From: Mucilaginibacter ginsenosidivorans
GTDB lineage: Bacteria; Bacteroidota; Bacteroidia; Sphingobacteriales; Sphingobacteriaceae
Direction of reading: 5' to 3'
Assembly: GCF_007971025.1 (NCBI RefSeq)
Contig: NZ_CP042436.1
Location: 4,402,001-4,466,000, forward strand
Length of the DNA: 64,000 nt
In this document: positions 1 through 8,887 of the stretch, in pieces
How the letters are laid out: the number at the start of each line of letters is the position of its first letter
How positions within the stretch are numbered: position 1 is the stretch's first letter
The notes under the pieces: model-generated
Database searches by the model: none
Told to the model about the DNA's origin: nothing
The model's input: the letters and a program-made list of their open reading frames with translations, nothing else
Program-made: the position numbers and the translations under genes

Positions 1-2921
1 CTGGTTGCAAATACGTCCAGCACACCTTCAACACAGTCGCGCAGGTCGAAATCCTGCTCATCCAGCTCCATGTTGCCGGATTCGATCTTCGAAAAATCGA
101 GTATATCGTTGATAACTGTTAACAGCGCATCGCCGCAATTCTTGATCGTTTCTGTATAATCTTCCTGTTCCTGGGTTAATTCAGTACTCGACAGCAATGT
201 GGCCATACCGATCACACCATTCATTGGCGTGCGGATCTCGTGGCTCATGGTTGCCAGGAATATACTTTTAGCCCTGTTGGCGTGTTCGGCTTCCTCGCGT
301 GCCTTTTCAGCTTCCTTACGCGAACGGCGCTCATCAATGGTCATTTGCGCCAACAGTTCCGTCCGTTCTTTTACCTGCTTTTCGAGTGTTAATTTTTGTG
401 ATCTGATGGCCTTCATTCGTATTCTAAAAATGCCGTAGATCAAACCCACAACAGCAAATGCACCCAACGTTTTAAACCACCAGGTCAACCAAAATGGCGG
501 AACAATAGTAATCTGCAATGGTTCTGACACAGGCGACCATAAACCTGCGCTGTTGCGGTATTTTACTTTGAAGATGTAAGTCCCGTCAGGCAAATTGGTG
601 TACGAAGCAGTATTCCTGCTGCCTACATTATTCCAGTCGGCATCAAAATTTTCGAGTTTGTAAGCGTATTCTTTTTTGTCTGGCGAACCAAAATCAAGCG
701 AGGCGTACTCGAGCGTAACAAAAGACTGCTTGTAAGATAATTTGATCGTCCTTGTATCGGCAATATCCTTTTTCAACGGCGACGGGTCGCTGCTGTTCTT
801 TGCTATTGCCAATGGTTTATTGGATATCTGTATTGCCGTTACAACTACCGGAGAAAACGCAATGGGACTCAGTATCTGGTCGGGATAAAATGTATTGAAA
901 CCATTGATTCCTCCAAAATACATCTTACCGTCGGAGGTCTTTAGTGCCGAGTGTGGTTTAAACTCGTCCCCCTGCACGCCATCTTCTGTCGTATAATTTT
1001 TAAATTTCCCATTGATAGGGTCATACATTGAAAGACCGGTATTTGTACTTACCCACAACTTACCATAATCGTCCTCTCTCGCAGCATACATGATGTCGCT
1101 TGGCAAGCCATTTTTCTTATTGAATATGGTAAAGTGTTTAGTCGCGGGATCAAATTCATCCAAGCCCGAAAGTGTACAAAGCCAAAGCTTACCCCTGCTA
1201 TCTTCAAATATATCGGTAATACCGTTGTTACTAATACTATTGCGACTCTCGTTGTGCTTAAAATGAGTAAAGGTGCCTGTTTTACGGTCCATCAGGTCGA
1301 GGCCGCCGTCGGACGTTCCTATCCAGAGGTTCCCCTTTTTATCTTCGAGAAGCGAATAAATATAGTCGCTGGCTATACTTTTGGGATCCTGCGCATTGTA
1401 GTTGTAGTACCTGATGGTATTGGCTGCTTTATCATAACAATTGAGCCCGGCGCCGAATACGCTGATCCAAATTTTGCCGTCCCTTGTTTGCAAAAGATTG
1501 TAAACGTTGTTGCCGCTTAACTTACTGGGGCCCTTAGCATCCTTATTTAAATAGGAACATTCCTTTGTTTTGGGGTCCATTACAGTAATGCCGTCGCCCC
1601 ATGTACCTATCCATAGTTTGCCATCCGTATCCTCGTTTATTACCAGGTCGTAATTACCCGACAAACCACCGGCTTTTTGTTTGTAGTTGATAAAGGTGCC
1701 TGTCTCCGGATCGAATTTGCTGATACCGCCGCCATCCGTTCCAACCCATATATTTTTTTCCCTATCCTGGTAAAGAGCCAGCACATAGTCATTCGACAAA
1801 CTGGTAGGGGAAGCATTATGTTTATATAGTGAAAAACTTGCTGTCGTTTTTTTGAAAAGGTTGACACCGCCGCTAAAAGCGCCGAGCCACATGTTTCCCA
1901 ACCTATCTCTGCATATACCGTATATCGAATTGCCGTTGATGCTGTTGTTGTCAACCTCGTCGTGGTGGTAGGTATAAAATTTATTACTTTTTGGATCGAG
2001 TATAGACAGGCCGCCATTTTCCGTACCGATCCATAATTTACCCGAGCCATCTTTGCTCATGCTGTAGATGGTATTGCTTGAAATACTGCCGGATGCACCG
2101 TCTTCGTGCGTATATCGTTTAAAGGTCTTCTCTTTTTTATCGAACAGGAAAAGGCCGTCCTCTTGCGTACCAACCCATAATTGATCTTTATTATTATCAA
2201 GTATACTAATAACATTGTTGCCCTCTACCGTATGTTTTACCGGATCGGTGTATGGAAAATTCCTGAAGCCGTTCGTCTTCCTGTTATAAACCGCCAAGCC
2301 GGCACGGGCAGTACCAACCCATATATTATTTTCCGAATCGCGGAACACCGTGCGAACGGTATTATCACCGATACTGCCTGGGTCGGCATCGGAATGCAAA
2401 TGGTGACTGAATATTTTCTTTTTTGTATCAAAATGTTCAAGCCCGCCTGTCTGTGTGGCTATCCACAAGCTACCATCGATATCGAAGGCAAGCCTGCTTA
2501 AAATATTGTTCGAAAGGCTTGCTTTATTGTGTTCGTCGTGCGCATAACGGATAAATTTACCAGTATTTCTTTCGTACATATTCAGACCGTTTTGCGTAGC
2601 GATCCAAATATTGCCGTCGCGGTCCTCGGCCATGTCCGTGATCATATTGTTACTGAGGCTGCCCGGGTCCTGCGAATCGTTGCGGAACGTAATGAATTTA
2701 TAGCCATCGTACCTGTTCAATCCATTGCGGCTGCCTATCCACATAAAGCCGCGGCTATCCTGGATAATACAGTTCACATTGATCTGTGTCAGACCTTCGC
2801 GGGTGCCAAAATGCTCGAATTTGAGGCTTTGGTTCTGCGAAAAACACAAAAAAGGGATTGTCAGCAGGAGCAGAAAAATCAACCTGCGGGTAATGCGTAT
2901 TATAACGTGGCTATCGTACAT
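1..2921 (-). CDS. Two-component propeller hybrid sensor kinase (partial, C-terminus outside window)
   Basis: The gene opens at the ATG ending at 2921 and is still open at base 1, giving at least 973 residues. The start is followed by a signal peptide (RRLIFLLLLTIPFLCFSQ) and then many ReguI_prop-type blades (WIGSRNGLNRYDGY, NIWVGTDGG), as expected for two seven-bladed periplasmic propellers. A Y_Y_Y-like domain ends near base 500. One membrane segment (LGAFAVVGLIYGIF) and a coiled coil lead to a HisKA box SHEIRTPMNGVIGM, with the phospho-acceptor His at codon about 894 (bases 240-242). The ATPase, and any receiver or HTH domain, lie outside the window. The H-box is of the BarA-like hybrid type. 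It lies on the same strand as, and just beyond, the sugar-oxidation genes, so control of that locus is plausible but unproven. Confidence 0.9.
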   Translation of the reverse strand, partial: MYDSHVIIRITRRLIFLLLLTIPFLCFSQNQSLKFEHFGTREGLTQINVNCIIQDSRGFMWIGSRNGLNRYDGYKFITFRNDSQDPGSLSNNMITDMAEDRDGNIWIATQNGLNMYERNTGKFIRYAHDEHNKASLSNNILSRLAFDIDGSLWIATQTGGLEHFDTKKKIFSHHLHSDADPGSIGDNTVRTVFRDSENNIWVGTARAGLAVYNRKTNGFRNFPYTDPVKHTVEGNNVISILDNNKDQLWVGTQEDGLFLFDKKEKTFKRYTHEDGASGSISSNTIYSMSKDGSGKLWIGTENGGLSILDPKSNKFYTYHHDEVDNNSINGNSIYGICRDRLGNMWLGAFSGGVNLFKKTTASFSLYKHNASPTSLSNDYVLALYQDREKNIWVGTDGGGISKFDPETGTFINYKQKAGGLSGNYDLVINEDTDGKLWIGTWGDGITVMDPKTKECSYLNKDAKGPSKLSGNNVYNLLQTRDGKIWISVFGAGLNCYDKAANTIRYYNYNAQDPKSIASDYIYSLLEDKKGNLWIGTSDGGLDLMDRKTGTFTHFKHNESRNSISNNGITDIFEDSRGKLWLCTLSGLDEFDPATKHFTIFNKKNGLPSDIMYAAREDDYGKLWVSTNTGLSMYDPINGKFKNYTTEDGVQGDEFKPHSALKTSDGKMYFGGINGFNTFYPDQILSPIAFSPVVVTAIQISNKPLAIAKNSSDPSPLKKDIADTRTIKLSYKQSFVTLEYASLDFGSPDKKEYAYKLENFDADWNNVGSRNTASYTNLPDGTYIFKVKYRNSAGLWSPVSEPLQITIVPPFWLTWWFKTLGAFAVVGLIYGIFRIRMKAIRSQKLTLEKQVKERTELLAQMTIDERRSRKEAEKAREEAEHANRAKSIFLATMSHEIRTPMNGVIGMATLLSSTELTQEQEDYTETIKNCGDALLTVINDILDFSKIESGNMELDEQDFDLRDCVEGVLDVFAT

Positions 2922-3063
2922 CTAATCAACTTCAAAAATCCATTCGCCACCCTTCCGGGGGTTTATATTCAGGCTTATATAAATTGGATGTTTTTACGAA
3001 AAAGCGGCACAAAGGTTAGGAATGTTAATAAATAATTAAGCTGTAGGTTATGCAATTTTAACG

Positions 3064-3106
3064 AATAAGAAAACAAAGCAGGCTTTCCTAAATAGGAAAG
3101 CCTGCT
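3064..3106 (-). terminator. Rho-independent terminator after the sugar-oxidation locus
   Basis: A perfect 13-bp stem (AGCAGGCTTTCCT / AGGAAAGCCTGCT, 3077-3089 and 3094-3106) with a four-base loop. On the minus strand it is followed by TTTGTTTTCTT. It lies 26 bases beyond the DUF1080 stop and closes the leftward transcript before the sensor gene. Confidence 0.85.
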
Positions 3107-3131
3107 CAAAAAATATTCTTTTGGTTTAGTT

Positions 3132-3899
3132 TTAGAGTTCCCGAACCCAAATATTGCGAAAGCTCAGCGGCTTGCTTTTATCGCCATGAGCCTGCAATTT
3201 TATTGGCGAAGGGCCATGTGCCTTATATTCTGGCTTGCCGATGTACAGGGTCGGGCCCTTCAGCTCAAAGTGATTTTCTACCAGTACACCGTTAAAAAAT
3301 ACCGTAGCATAAGCGGCAGATTTTAGTGAACCATCTGTATTAAAAACCGGCGCTGTCCAGATCACATCATATACCTGCCATTCGCCATTTTTACGACCAG
3401 GATTGGCCAATGGAATAGCTTGTTTGTATAAGCTGCCGGCCATACCGTTCACATAGGTTTTATTATTGTATGGGTCGAGTACCTGTAATTCATAACCGGC
3501 ATCCCCTTTACCTATCGAGGCCAGGAAAATACCGCTGTTGCCCCTGCCCTGCCCTGTACCCTCAAGTCCATCAGGTTCGCGCCATTCTATATGCAACTGG
3601 TAATTGGTAAATTTCTTTTTGGTTTCAATATTACCGTAGTTTTTGTTAACGGTCAATATTCCGTCGGCAACATCCCATTTTGCGGGCGAGCCGTCGCTGT
3701 TTTGCACCCACTCATCCAGGTTTTTGCCGTCGAATAAAATAATGGCGTCAGAAGGCGCATCGCCCAAATGTTCACCCGGTGTCACTACTTTAGGTACAGG
3801 TTCCCAAATTTCAGTGTCTTCCGGTTTTGCCTTCTCCTGTGCTTTGGCCATAAAAAAACTGCCTGCCATCATCGCGGTTAAAATAAGCTTGTATTTCAT
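3132..3899 (-). CDS. DUF1080 protein (3-keto-disaccharide hydrolase / 3-keto-glucoside lyase family)
   Basis: A 255-residue protein with a Sec signal peptide (MKYKLILTAMMAGSFFMAKAQ) and one DUF1080 jelly-roll domain at about 48-254. Family hallmarks are visible: ILFDGKNLDEWV, WDVADGILTV, FTNYQLHIEWREP, GNSGIFL and GHGPSPIKLQ. Characterised relatives act on 3-keto-glycosides, as hydrolases or 1,2-lyases. Here it would act in the periplasm on products of the GMC dehydrogenases encoded upstream. It is the last gene of the leftward run, 30 bases after a TIM-barrel gene and directly before a strong terminator. Family assignment is firm; exact chemistry and substrate are inferred from the neighbours. 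Confidence 0.92.
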   Translation of the reverse strand: MKYKLILTAMMAGSFFMAKAQEKAKPEDTEIWEPVPKVVTPGEHLGDAPSDAIILFDGKNLDEWVQNSDGSPAKWDVADGILTVNKNYGNIETKKKFTNYQLHIEWREPDGLEGTGQGRGNSGIFLASIGKGDAGYELQVLDPYNNKTYVNGMAGSLYKQAIPLANPGRKNGEWQVYDVIWTAPVFNTDGSLKSAAYATVFFNGVLVENHFELKGPTLYIGKPEYKAHGPSPIKLQAHGDKSKPLSFRNIWVREL

Positions 3900-3928
3900 T
3901 TTGATAATTTAATTGGTTAAAAAATATT

Positions 3929-4807
3929 TTACACATGCAGGGTATTTTTCATGTAATTGCAACTCTCCGTAATGCTTACATAAGGGTCGATATTGGTAAA
4001 GTTCTCCTGCTCCATTATAAAATGTGTTACTCCGGCGGCGCGAGCTGCAGGAATGATCGCTTTAAAGTCGATACTTCCCTTACCTATTTCGGTGTTCAGA
4101 TCGGTTTTGGTCTTATCCCGGTCCTTCACATGTACCAGCGCATAGCGTCCGGAGTGTTTCTTCAATATTTTTATCGGGTCCTGGCCGGCGCGTACCACCC
4201 AGAATATATCCATCTCCATGTGAACCAATTTTGGATCGGTCTCCGCAAGTATGGTATCATAAAAAGTTGCCCCGCCGCCAAGTGGTTTCCACTCGAAGTT
4301 ATGATTGTGATAGCCCAGCTTTAAGCCAGACGCTTTGCAGATATCGGCAGCCTTATTCATTTTTTCCGCCACAGCCTTGCATTCGTCCACGGTTTTGATG
4401 AATTCGCCGTTGAGCGACGGGATAACCACATAGGTTTGTCCGAGTGTTTTGGCAACTTCGATATATCTTTTTAATTCGTCAGTATCGCCTTTCCCAAAAA
4501 ATGAGTCTATACCATAGTGACCGCTCGGTGTGGTCAGTCCATTATCTTTTAATAGTTTACCAAAATCGGCGGTATGCAGACCCCAATAGCCTGTTTTCAT
4601 ATCATAGCCGAAAGTTTCCACTTCCTTGTAACCAGCTTTGGCTACTTTGGCTATTACTCCTTTTACATCTTTCGGTAACTGATCGCGAAGCGTATATAAC
4701 TGAAGGCCAGGGTAGTGTTTACCCGCTGCCCTCAATAATCCGGGCGCCAGCATAATAGCCGCTGATGCCAGTCCGGCTTGCGCCAAAAATGTCCTTCTGT
4801 TAGTCAT
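3929..4807 (-). CDS. Exported sugar phosphate isomerase/epimerase-fold TIM-barrel protein
   Basis: A 292-residue xylose-isomerase-like TIM barrel. It has a Tat signal (NRRTFLAQAG followed by a hydrophobic stretch to about residue 28), so it should fold in the cytoplasm and act in the periplasm. Metal-site motifs include GYHNHNFEW, MEMDIFW, ALVHVKD and FIMEQENF, which supply the His, Asp and Glu ligands of the family. Its closest relative in the window is the Tat-exported protein at 17897-18814, with the same GYHNHNFE and EQE motifs. Such proteins occur beside GMC and Gfo/Idh genes and include 3-keto-glycoside hydratases or lyases. The name isomerase is a fold label and the reaction is not established. 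Confidence 0.85.
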   Translation of the reverse strand: MTNRRTFLAQAGLASAAIMLAPGLLRAAGKHYPGLQLYTLRDQLPKDVKGVIAKVAKAGYKEVETFGYDMKTGYWGLHTADFGKLLKDNGLTTPSGHYGIDSFFGKGDTDELKRYIEVAKTLGQTYVVIPSLNGEFIKTVDECKAVAEKMNKAADICKASGLKLGYHNHNFEWKPLGGGATFYDTILAETDPKLVHMEMDIFWVVRAGQDPIKILKKHSGRYALVHVKDRDKTKTDLNTEIGKGSIDFKAIIPAARAAGVTHFIMEQENFTNIDPYVSITESCNYMKNTLHV

Positions 4808-4927
4808 GTAGATTTATTTAGTATTAGTTAGTTTTTCGATTGAAGAGCACTGCTGCCGCTGTCTGACTGATACCGTCCGCCTTGCCCCCTACATTTATAG
4901 ACGTTTATTTTACCTGATGGATTAACG

Positions 4928-5815
4928 CTATACGTCACAAAGCTGTATGGCCTGTCTTAACGAGGCTATTTTATCGGGCCTTTTAGGCACAAATTCCTGG
5001 CCTACATATCCTTTAAAGCCGGTCGCAACGATGGCTTTCATTACCGCCGGGTAATACAATTCCTGCGTATCATCGATCTCGTGCCTGCCGGGTATGCCGC
5101 CGGTATGAAAGTGCGCAATGTATTGATGATAGTCGGTAATATTCCTGATGATGTCGCCTTCCATTATCTGCATGTGATAAATATCGAACAGCAATTTAAA
5201 ATTATTGGAGTTGAGCCTTTTACAAAGTTCAACACCCCATTCAACATTATTACACTGGTAATCCTTATGGTCAATTTTGCTGTTCAGCAATTCCATGCAT
5301 AAAACCACATTGTGTTTCTCGGCCAAAGCCACCAATGGCTTCAGGCCTTTGACGCAGTTATTCCAGCCTGTCTCGTTGTCTTTCCCCCTGCGGCTCCCGC
5401 TAAAGCAAATCAGATTTTTATAGCCATTTTTCTCGACAAGCGGGATCATATCTGTATAGTTCTTCTGCAAAGTTGCATGAAACTCCGTATCACCGAAACC
5501 GTCAGTCAGGTTTATCTCAGCGCCATTACACATAGGCGAATACATGCCATGCTTTTGCAATGTCGGCCAGTCTTTTGGCCCGCAAAGGTCTATACCGGTA
5601 ATGCCTAACCCCTTCGAGGTTTCGCAAAGCTGGTCGAGCGTCAGTTCGCTGTAGCACCAGGGGCTTACCGAATGGTTGATATTTCCTTTAAGTGGCGCAA
5701 ATTTATCGTCGCCCTTGTCGCTTGTGGTAAATGATGATAGCATTCCTGATGCGGTGATAGCTGCAGTACCTGCAAGCATGTTTTTGATGGCCGATCTACG
5801 GTCGTGGTTACCCAT
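4928..5815 (-). CDS. Exported hydroxypyruvate-isomerase-like TIM-barrel protein
   Basis: A 295-residue TIM barrel with an N-terminal twin-arginine stretch (DRRSAIKNML) and a hydrophobic region to about residue 29. The C-terminal half resembles hydroxypyruvate isomerase (Hyi): CMELLN, LFDIYHMQIMEGDI, IAHFHTGGIPGRHEID and GYVGQEF, with Glu, Asp, His and Glu as likely metal ligands. True Hyi is cytoplasmic, so an exported Hyi-like enzyme probably works on another ketose or keto-glycoside. It lies 12 bases after the MFS gene at 5828 and 120 bases before the next TIM-barrel gene. Fold and export are well supported; the substrate is unknown. Confidence 0.82.
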   Translation of the reverse strand: MGNHDRRSAIKNMLAGTAAITASGMLSSFTTSDKGDDKFAPLKGNINHSVSPWCYSELTLDQLCETSKGLGITGIDLCGPKDWPTLQKHGMYSPMCNGAEINLTDGFGDTEFHATLQKNYTDMIPLVEKNGYKNLICFSGSRRGKDNETGWNNCVKGLKPLVALAEKHNVVLCMELLNSKIDHKDYQCNNVEWGVELCKRLNSNNFKLLFDIYHMQIMEGDIIRNITDYHQYIAHFHTGGIPGRHEIDDTQELYYPAVMKAIVATGFKGYVGQEFVPKRPDKIASLRQAIQLCDV

Positions 5816-5827
5816 GGTTAATTGGTT

Positions 5828-7078
5828 TTATATTTCAACACCCGGCGACGGCTCTTCAATATCCAGCCCGGGTTGTTCCTCGGTGTGTTTTTTATCGGTA
5901 AAAAATAACAGGAAGAAAATCATTACTACGACGGCAATTCCGCCTGGTATGAGCCAAATGGTTGTCCAGTTATGTGTGGTTGCGGATGTTTTCCAGTGAT
6001 CGACTATTGGCCCCGACATATAATAACCTATCATCATACCTAAACCGTAGGTAGCTAAAGTAATAAATCCCTGTGCCGCGCTTTTGAAACGTTCGCCTGC
6101 AAATCTGTCTGTATATATTTGACCCGTGACGAAGAAGAAATCGTAGCAAATGCCATGTAATACAATTCCTACAATAAGCATCCAGTAGTTAGCCCCTGCA
6201 TCACCGTAGGCAAAACAAACGTATCGCAGTGCCCATGCCAACATGCCTAATGCCAGCATTTTTTTTACGCCGAGTCTTACAAAAAAGAAAGGCATCGCCG
6301 CCATGAAAAATAATTCCGAAAACTGGCCCAGGCCCTGTACCGCAGCTGCGCGTTTCATGCCTACTTCGTTTAAAAACGGATTGGTAAAATTGTAATAAAA
6401 TGCCAGCGGAATACAAATTGCCACTGAAGCCAGAAAGAATACCAAATACGATCTTTTTTTCAGAAGGCCGATAGAATCGAGCCCCATAATATCTCCAATA
6501 GAAGTCTTTTGACCCTTCTTTCCGGGTGGCGTATCCGGCAGTGTGAAACTTAACAAGCCCAATATAAGTGACGCTCCCCCTGCCATTTTAAATGTCAATG
6601 CCAATGAACCGGTTTGTTCCCAATTAAGCCAGCCTATGGCAAAGCCTGCCACCATCCATCCCAGCGTACCAAAAACCCTAACCAAAGGAAAATCCTTACT
6701 GGGATCTTTCATTTGTTTAAATGAAACCGAATTAACCAACGCAAGCGTAGGCATGTAGATGATCATGTACGCCAAAATACCCGGGAAGAAAGTCGCAAAA
6801 TCGGGAGCGGTAGATTCGTAGTATAGTAACCCCGCCCCGATAAGATGCAGTACCCCAAGTATTTTCTGTGCCGAAAAATATTTATCGGCAATAAGCCCGA
6901 TAACAAAAGGGGCAATGATAGCACCGAATGCCTGTGTGGCATATGCTGTCCCATTTTGCTCGCCTGTTGCGTGCAGATTGTGTATCAGGTATGTCCCCAT
7001 CGTCACAAACCACGCTCCCCAAATGAAAAATTCGAGAAACATCATTGTGGATAGTTTGATTCGGATGGCTGGCGTCAT
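5828..7078 (-). CDS. NupG-family MFS transporter (nucleoside:H+ symporter-like)
   Basis: A 416-residue inner-membrane protein with about twelve hydrophobic segments. The N-terminus (MFLEFFIWGAWFVTMGTYL) and the motif PFVIGLIADKYFSAQKIL are typical of the NupG/XapB nucleoside-symporter branch. Bacteroidota often carry such proteins in carbohydrate clusters, where the cargo is more likely a sugar or glycoside than a nucleoside. Here it lies between an exported Hyi-like enzyme and a cytochrome c lipoprotein, so uptake of an oxidised sugar or its aglycone is a reasonable inference. Family is confident; substrate is not. Confidence 0.85.
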   Translation of the reverse strand: MTPAIRIKLSTMMFLEFFIWGAWFVTMGTYLIHNLHATGEQNGTAYATQAFGAIIAPFVIGLIADKYFSAQKILGVLHLIGAGLLYYESTAPDFATFFPGILAYMIIYMPTLALVNSVSFKQMKDPSKDFPLVRVFGTLGWMVAGFAIGWLNWEQTGSLALTFKMAGGASLILGLLSFTLPDTPPGKKGQKTSIGDIMGLDSIGLLKKRSYLVFFLASVAICIPLAFYYNFTNPFLNEVGMKRAAAVQGLGQFSELFFMAAMPFFFVRLGVKKMLALGMLAWALRYVCFAYGDAGANYWMLIVGIVLHGICYDFFFVTGQIYTDRFAGERFKSAAQGFITLATYGLGMMIGYYMSGPIVDHWKTSATTHNWTTIWLIPGGIAVVVMIFFLLFFTDKKHTEEQPGLDIEEPSPGVEI

Positions 7079-7097
7079 GGATCGGTTTTAAGTCGTA

Positions 7098-7550
7098 CTA
7101 CTGTTTTTTTACAGATAAAATATATTTAGCTATCGTGCGGGCATCATCCATCGATATAGAAGGGTGTCCAACCATCGGTGTGGTACCCCAGTTACCACTG
7201 CCGCCTTTGATGATCTTATTTGCGAGTGTATCAACTATGGCGTCGCCTTTACCTTTATATTTTTCAGCAACATCGGCAAAAGCAGGACCTACGATCTTTT
7301 GCTGTTCCTTATGGCAGGTACTACAGTCCGATTTGGCAATCAATTGGGCTCCGGGCGCGGCAGGCGTACCCCCCGCTTTGTCTGTTCCATCGTGGCTTGC
7401 AGCAGTGTCCTGCGCAGCACTCGATTCTGCCGTAGCAGCGGTTTGATTGGCAGCAGATGTACTGTCGGCAGACGAATCGCCACCGGATTTATTGCCGCCG
7501 CATGCGGCTACTACCAAACTCAGGCCAAGAACGATAAATACTTTTTTCAT
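7098..7550 (-). CDS. Class I cytochrome c lipoprotein
   Basis: A 150-residue protein. The chosen start is the ATG at 7548-7550, because MKKVFIVLGLSLVVAACGG then forms a lipoprotein signal with lipobox VAAC. A longer frame upstream adds a charged, unlikely leader. A low-complexity Ser/Ala/Thr linker leads to a cytochrome c551/c552-type domain with haem site CSTCH and a likely Met ligand in TTPMVGHP. It is expected on the periplasmic face of a membrane as an electron carrier. Its place among GMC and small-subunit genes suggests that it accepts electrons from those dehydrogenases, replacing the separate cytochrome subunit of known glucoside 3-dehydrogenase complexes. Confidence 0.88.
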   Translation of the reverse strand: MKKVFIVLGLSLVVAACGGNKSGGDSSADSTSAANQTAATAESSAAQDTAASHDGTDKAGGTPAAPGAQLIAKSDCSTCHKEQQKIVGPAFADVAEKYKGKGDAIVDTLANKIIKGGSGNWGTTPMVGHPSISMDDARTIAKYILSVKKQ

Positions 7551-7625
7551 AATCAAATAGAAAGTTGTTGTGTTGTGATTTTTATTTGTTTGTTCAGCCT
7601 GCAATTTAAACAATCCGGCAATATT

Positions 7626-8852
7626 TTATACAGCTACCTGCTGTAAAGGTTTTGATTTATTTTTTGCCCGCATATAAAGCACAAGGCCTCCGAATGCTAC
7701 GATAAGCACTAATGGAATGACCAATGTTGCCTGCAATATCTTCGGACCGGCAGTGAGATTATTGCCATTAGCAGCTTTTACAATGTCATCGTAATAATGC
7801 CCCATCACAATGGTGTATAATGACACAGCAAACATGCCTGCGCCACCCATCAGGTTTAAGCCGATAGCGCCTGTTTTTGGCATGTTTTGATTTACAAAGC
7901 CAAGCATGGTAGGCCAGAAATAACATACACCCATGCCAAATATGATGGCTGCAGCATATAGCGCGGGACCACTGACCGTGCTAAGCATATAAATACCAAT
8001 GGACGCCAGGATGGTTGATATTAACAATACAACCTCGGGCGGAAACATTTTTAAAACGGGTTTAGCCAGTCCTCGGCCAAGTACCATGACGCCTGTTTCT
8101 AAAGTCAGTAATAAAATAGCATTATCCGATACATTTTTCAGCAAAACGTCGATCCACTGCCCGGTAAATAACTCCGTAATAGCAGTACCAAACATGCATA
8201 TAAACATAAATATAAAAAGCGGGTTCAATAGCGCCTTATACATACCCCCTGTAGAAACACCTGAAGCGACGCGCTCAGTAACAGGGAAATTGAGTTTGGA
8301 AAACAGGTAGCCATATATAACGGTGGGGATCAGCATCAGCCCGATTTTAAACTGGAGAATATATTTTAAGTCCCACGTTAAATGTAAAGCGTTAATTCCG
8401 AATACCAGAAGACTACCTATAACGATGCCTCCCGGAAACCATAAGTGAAAGTGATTTAACTTAGTGGTTTTGTTATCCGAGTATAAAGCTGTAACCAACG
8501 GGTTGCACGCGGCTTCTACAGTACCATTTGCAATGCCTATCAAAAGCGTGGAAATATATAACGTCCAGTATCCTGTAGCAAATACGGTTAACAGAATGCC
8601 GGCGAGGTGAAAAAGAAAAGCCAATACAAGCAAGCGTTTCATGCCTATAATATCCACGACAAAGCCACCAAGGACGACAGCAATCGGAAACCCGTAAAAA
8701 GCTGTGGCAGTTATGGCTGCGAGTTGAGTTTTGTCCAGTTGAAAAAGGGAGCCGAAGTCATTCAGGGTTCCCGCACGGATACCAAACGAGAGAGATGTAA
8801 CCAACAGGGAAAGACAGCTTGCCCTGAATAGTTGTGTGCGATTGATCTGCAT
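7626..8852 (-). CDS. MFS sugar transporter (FHS/fucose-permease-like)
   Basis: A 408-residue protein with about twelve membrane spans. Recognisable pieces are LSFGIRAGTLNDF in helix 1, FVVDIIGMKRLLVL as the helix 2-3 loop, and FHLWFPGGIVIGSLLVFG. These fit sugar:proton symporters of the FHS type. It lies in the same leftward run as the dehydrogenase and isomerase genes, 35 bases after the TIM-barrel gene at 8888. It probably imports a monosaccharide or keto-sugar released in the periplasm. Specificity cannot be read from the sequence. Confidence 0.82.
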   Translation of the reverse strand: MQINRTQLFRASCLSLLVTSLSFGIRAGTLNDFGSLFQLDKTQLAAITATAFYGFPIAVVLGGFVVDIIGMKRLLVLAFLFHLAGILLTVFATGYWTLYISTLLIGIANGTVEAACNPLVTALYSDNKTTKLNHFHLWFPGGIVIGSLLVFGINALHLTWDLKYILQFKIGLMLIPTVIYGYLFSKLNFPVTERVASGVSTGGMYKALLNPLFIFMFICMFGTAITELFTGQWIDVLLKNVSDNAILLLTLETGVMVLGRGLAKPVLKMFPPEVVLLISTILASIGIYMLSTVSGPALYAAAIIFGMGVCYFWPTMLGFVNQNMPKTGAIGLNLMGGAGMFAVSLYTIVMGHYYDDIVKAANGNNLTAGPKILQATLVIPLVLIVAFGGLVLYMRAKNKSKPLQQVAV

Positions 8853-8887
8853 TGTTATAATTTTAGGTTAAATTGGTTCATTTTTAG

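Noticed and set aside
1..2921. Possible frameshift in the propeller sensor
   Set aside because: Start codon, signal peptide and HisKA box are in one frame (2921 minus 242 is divisible by three), and sampled blades between them read in that frame.
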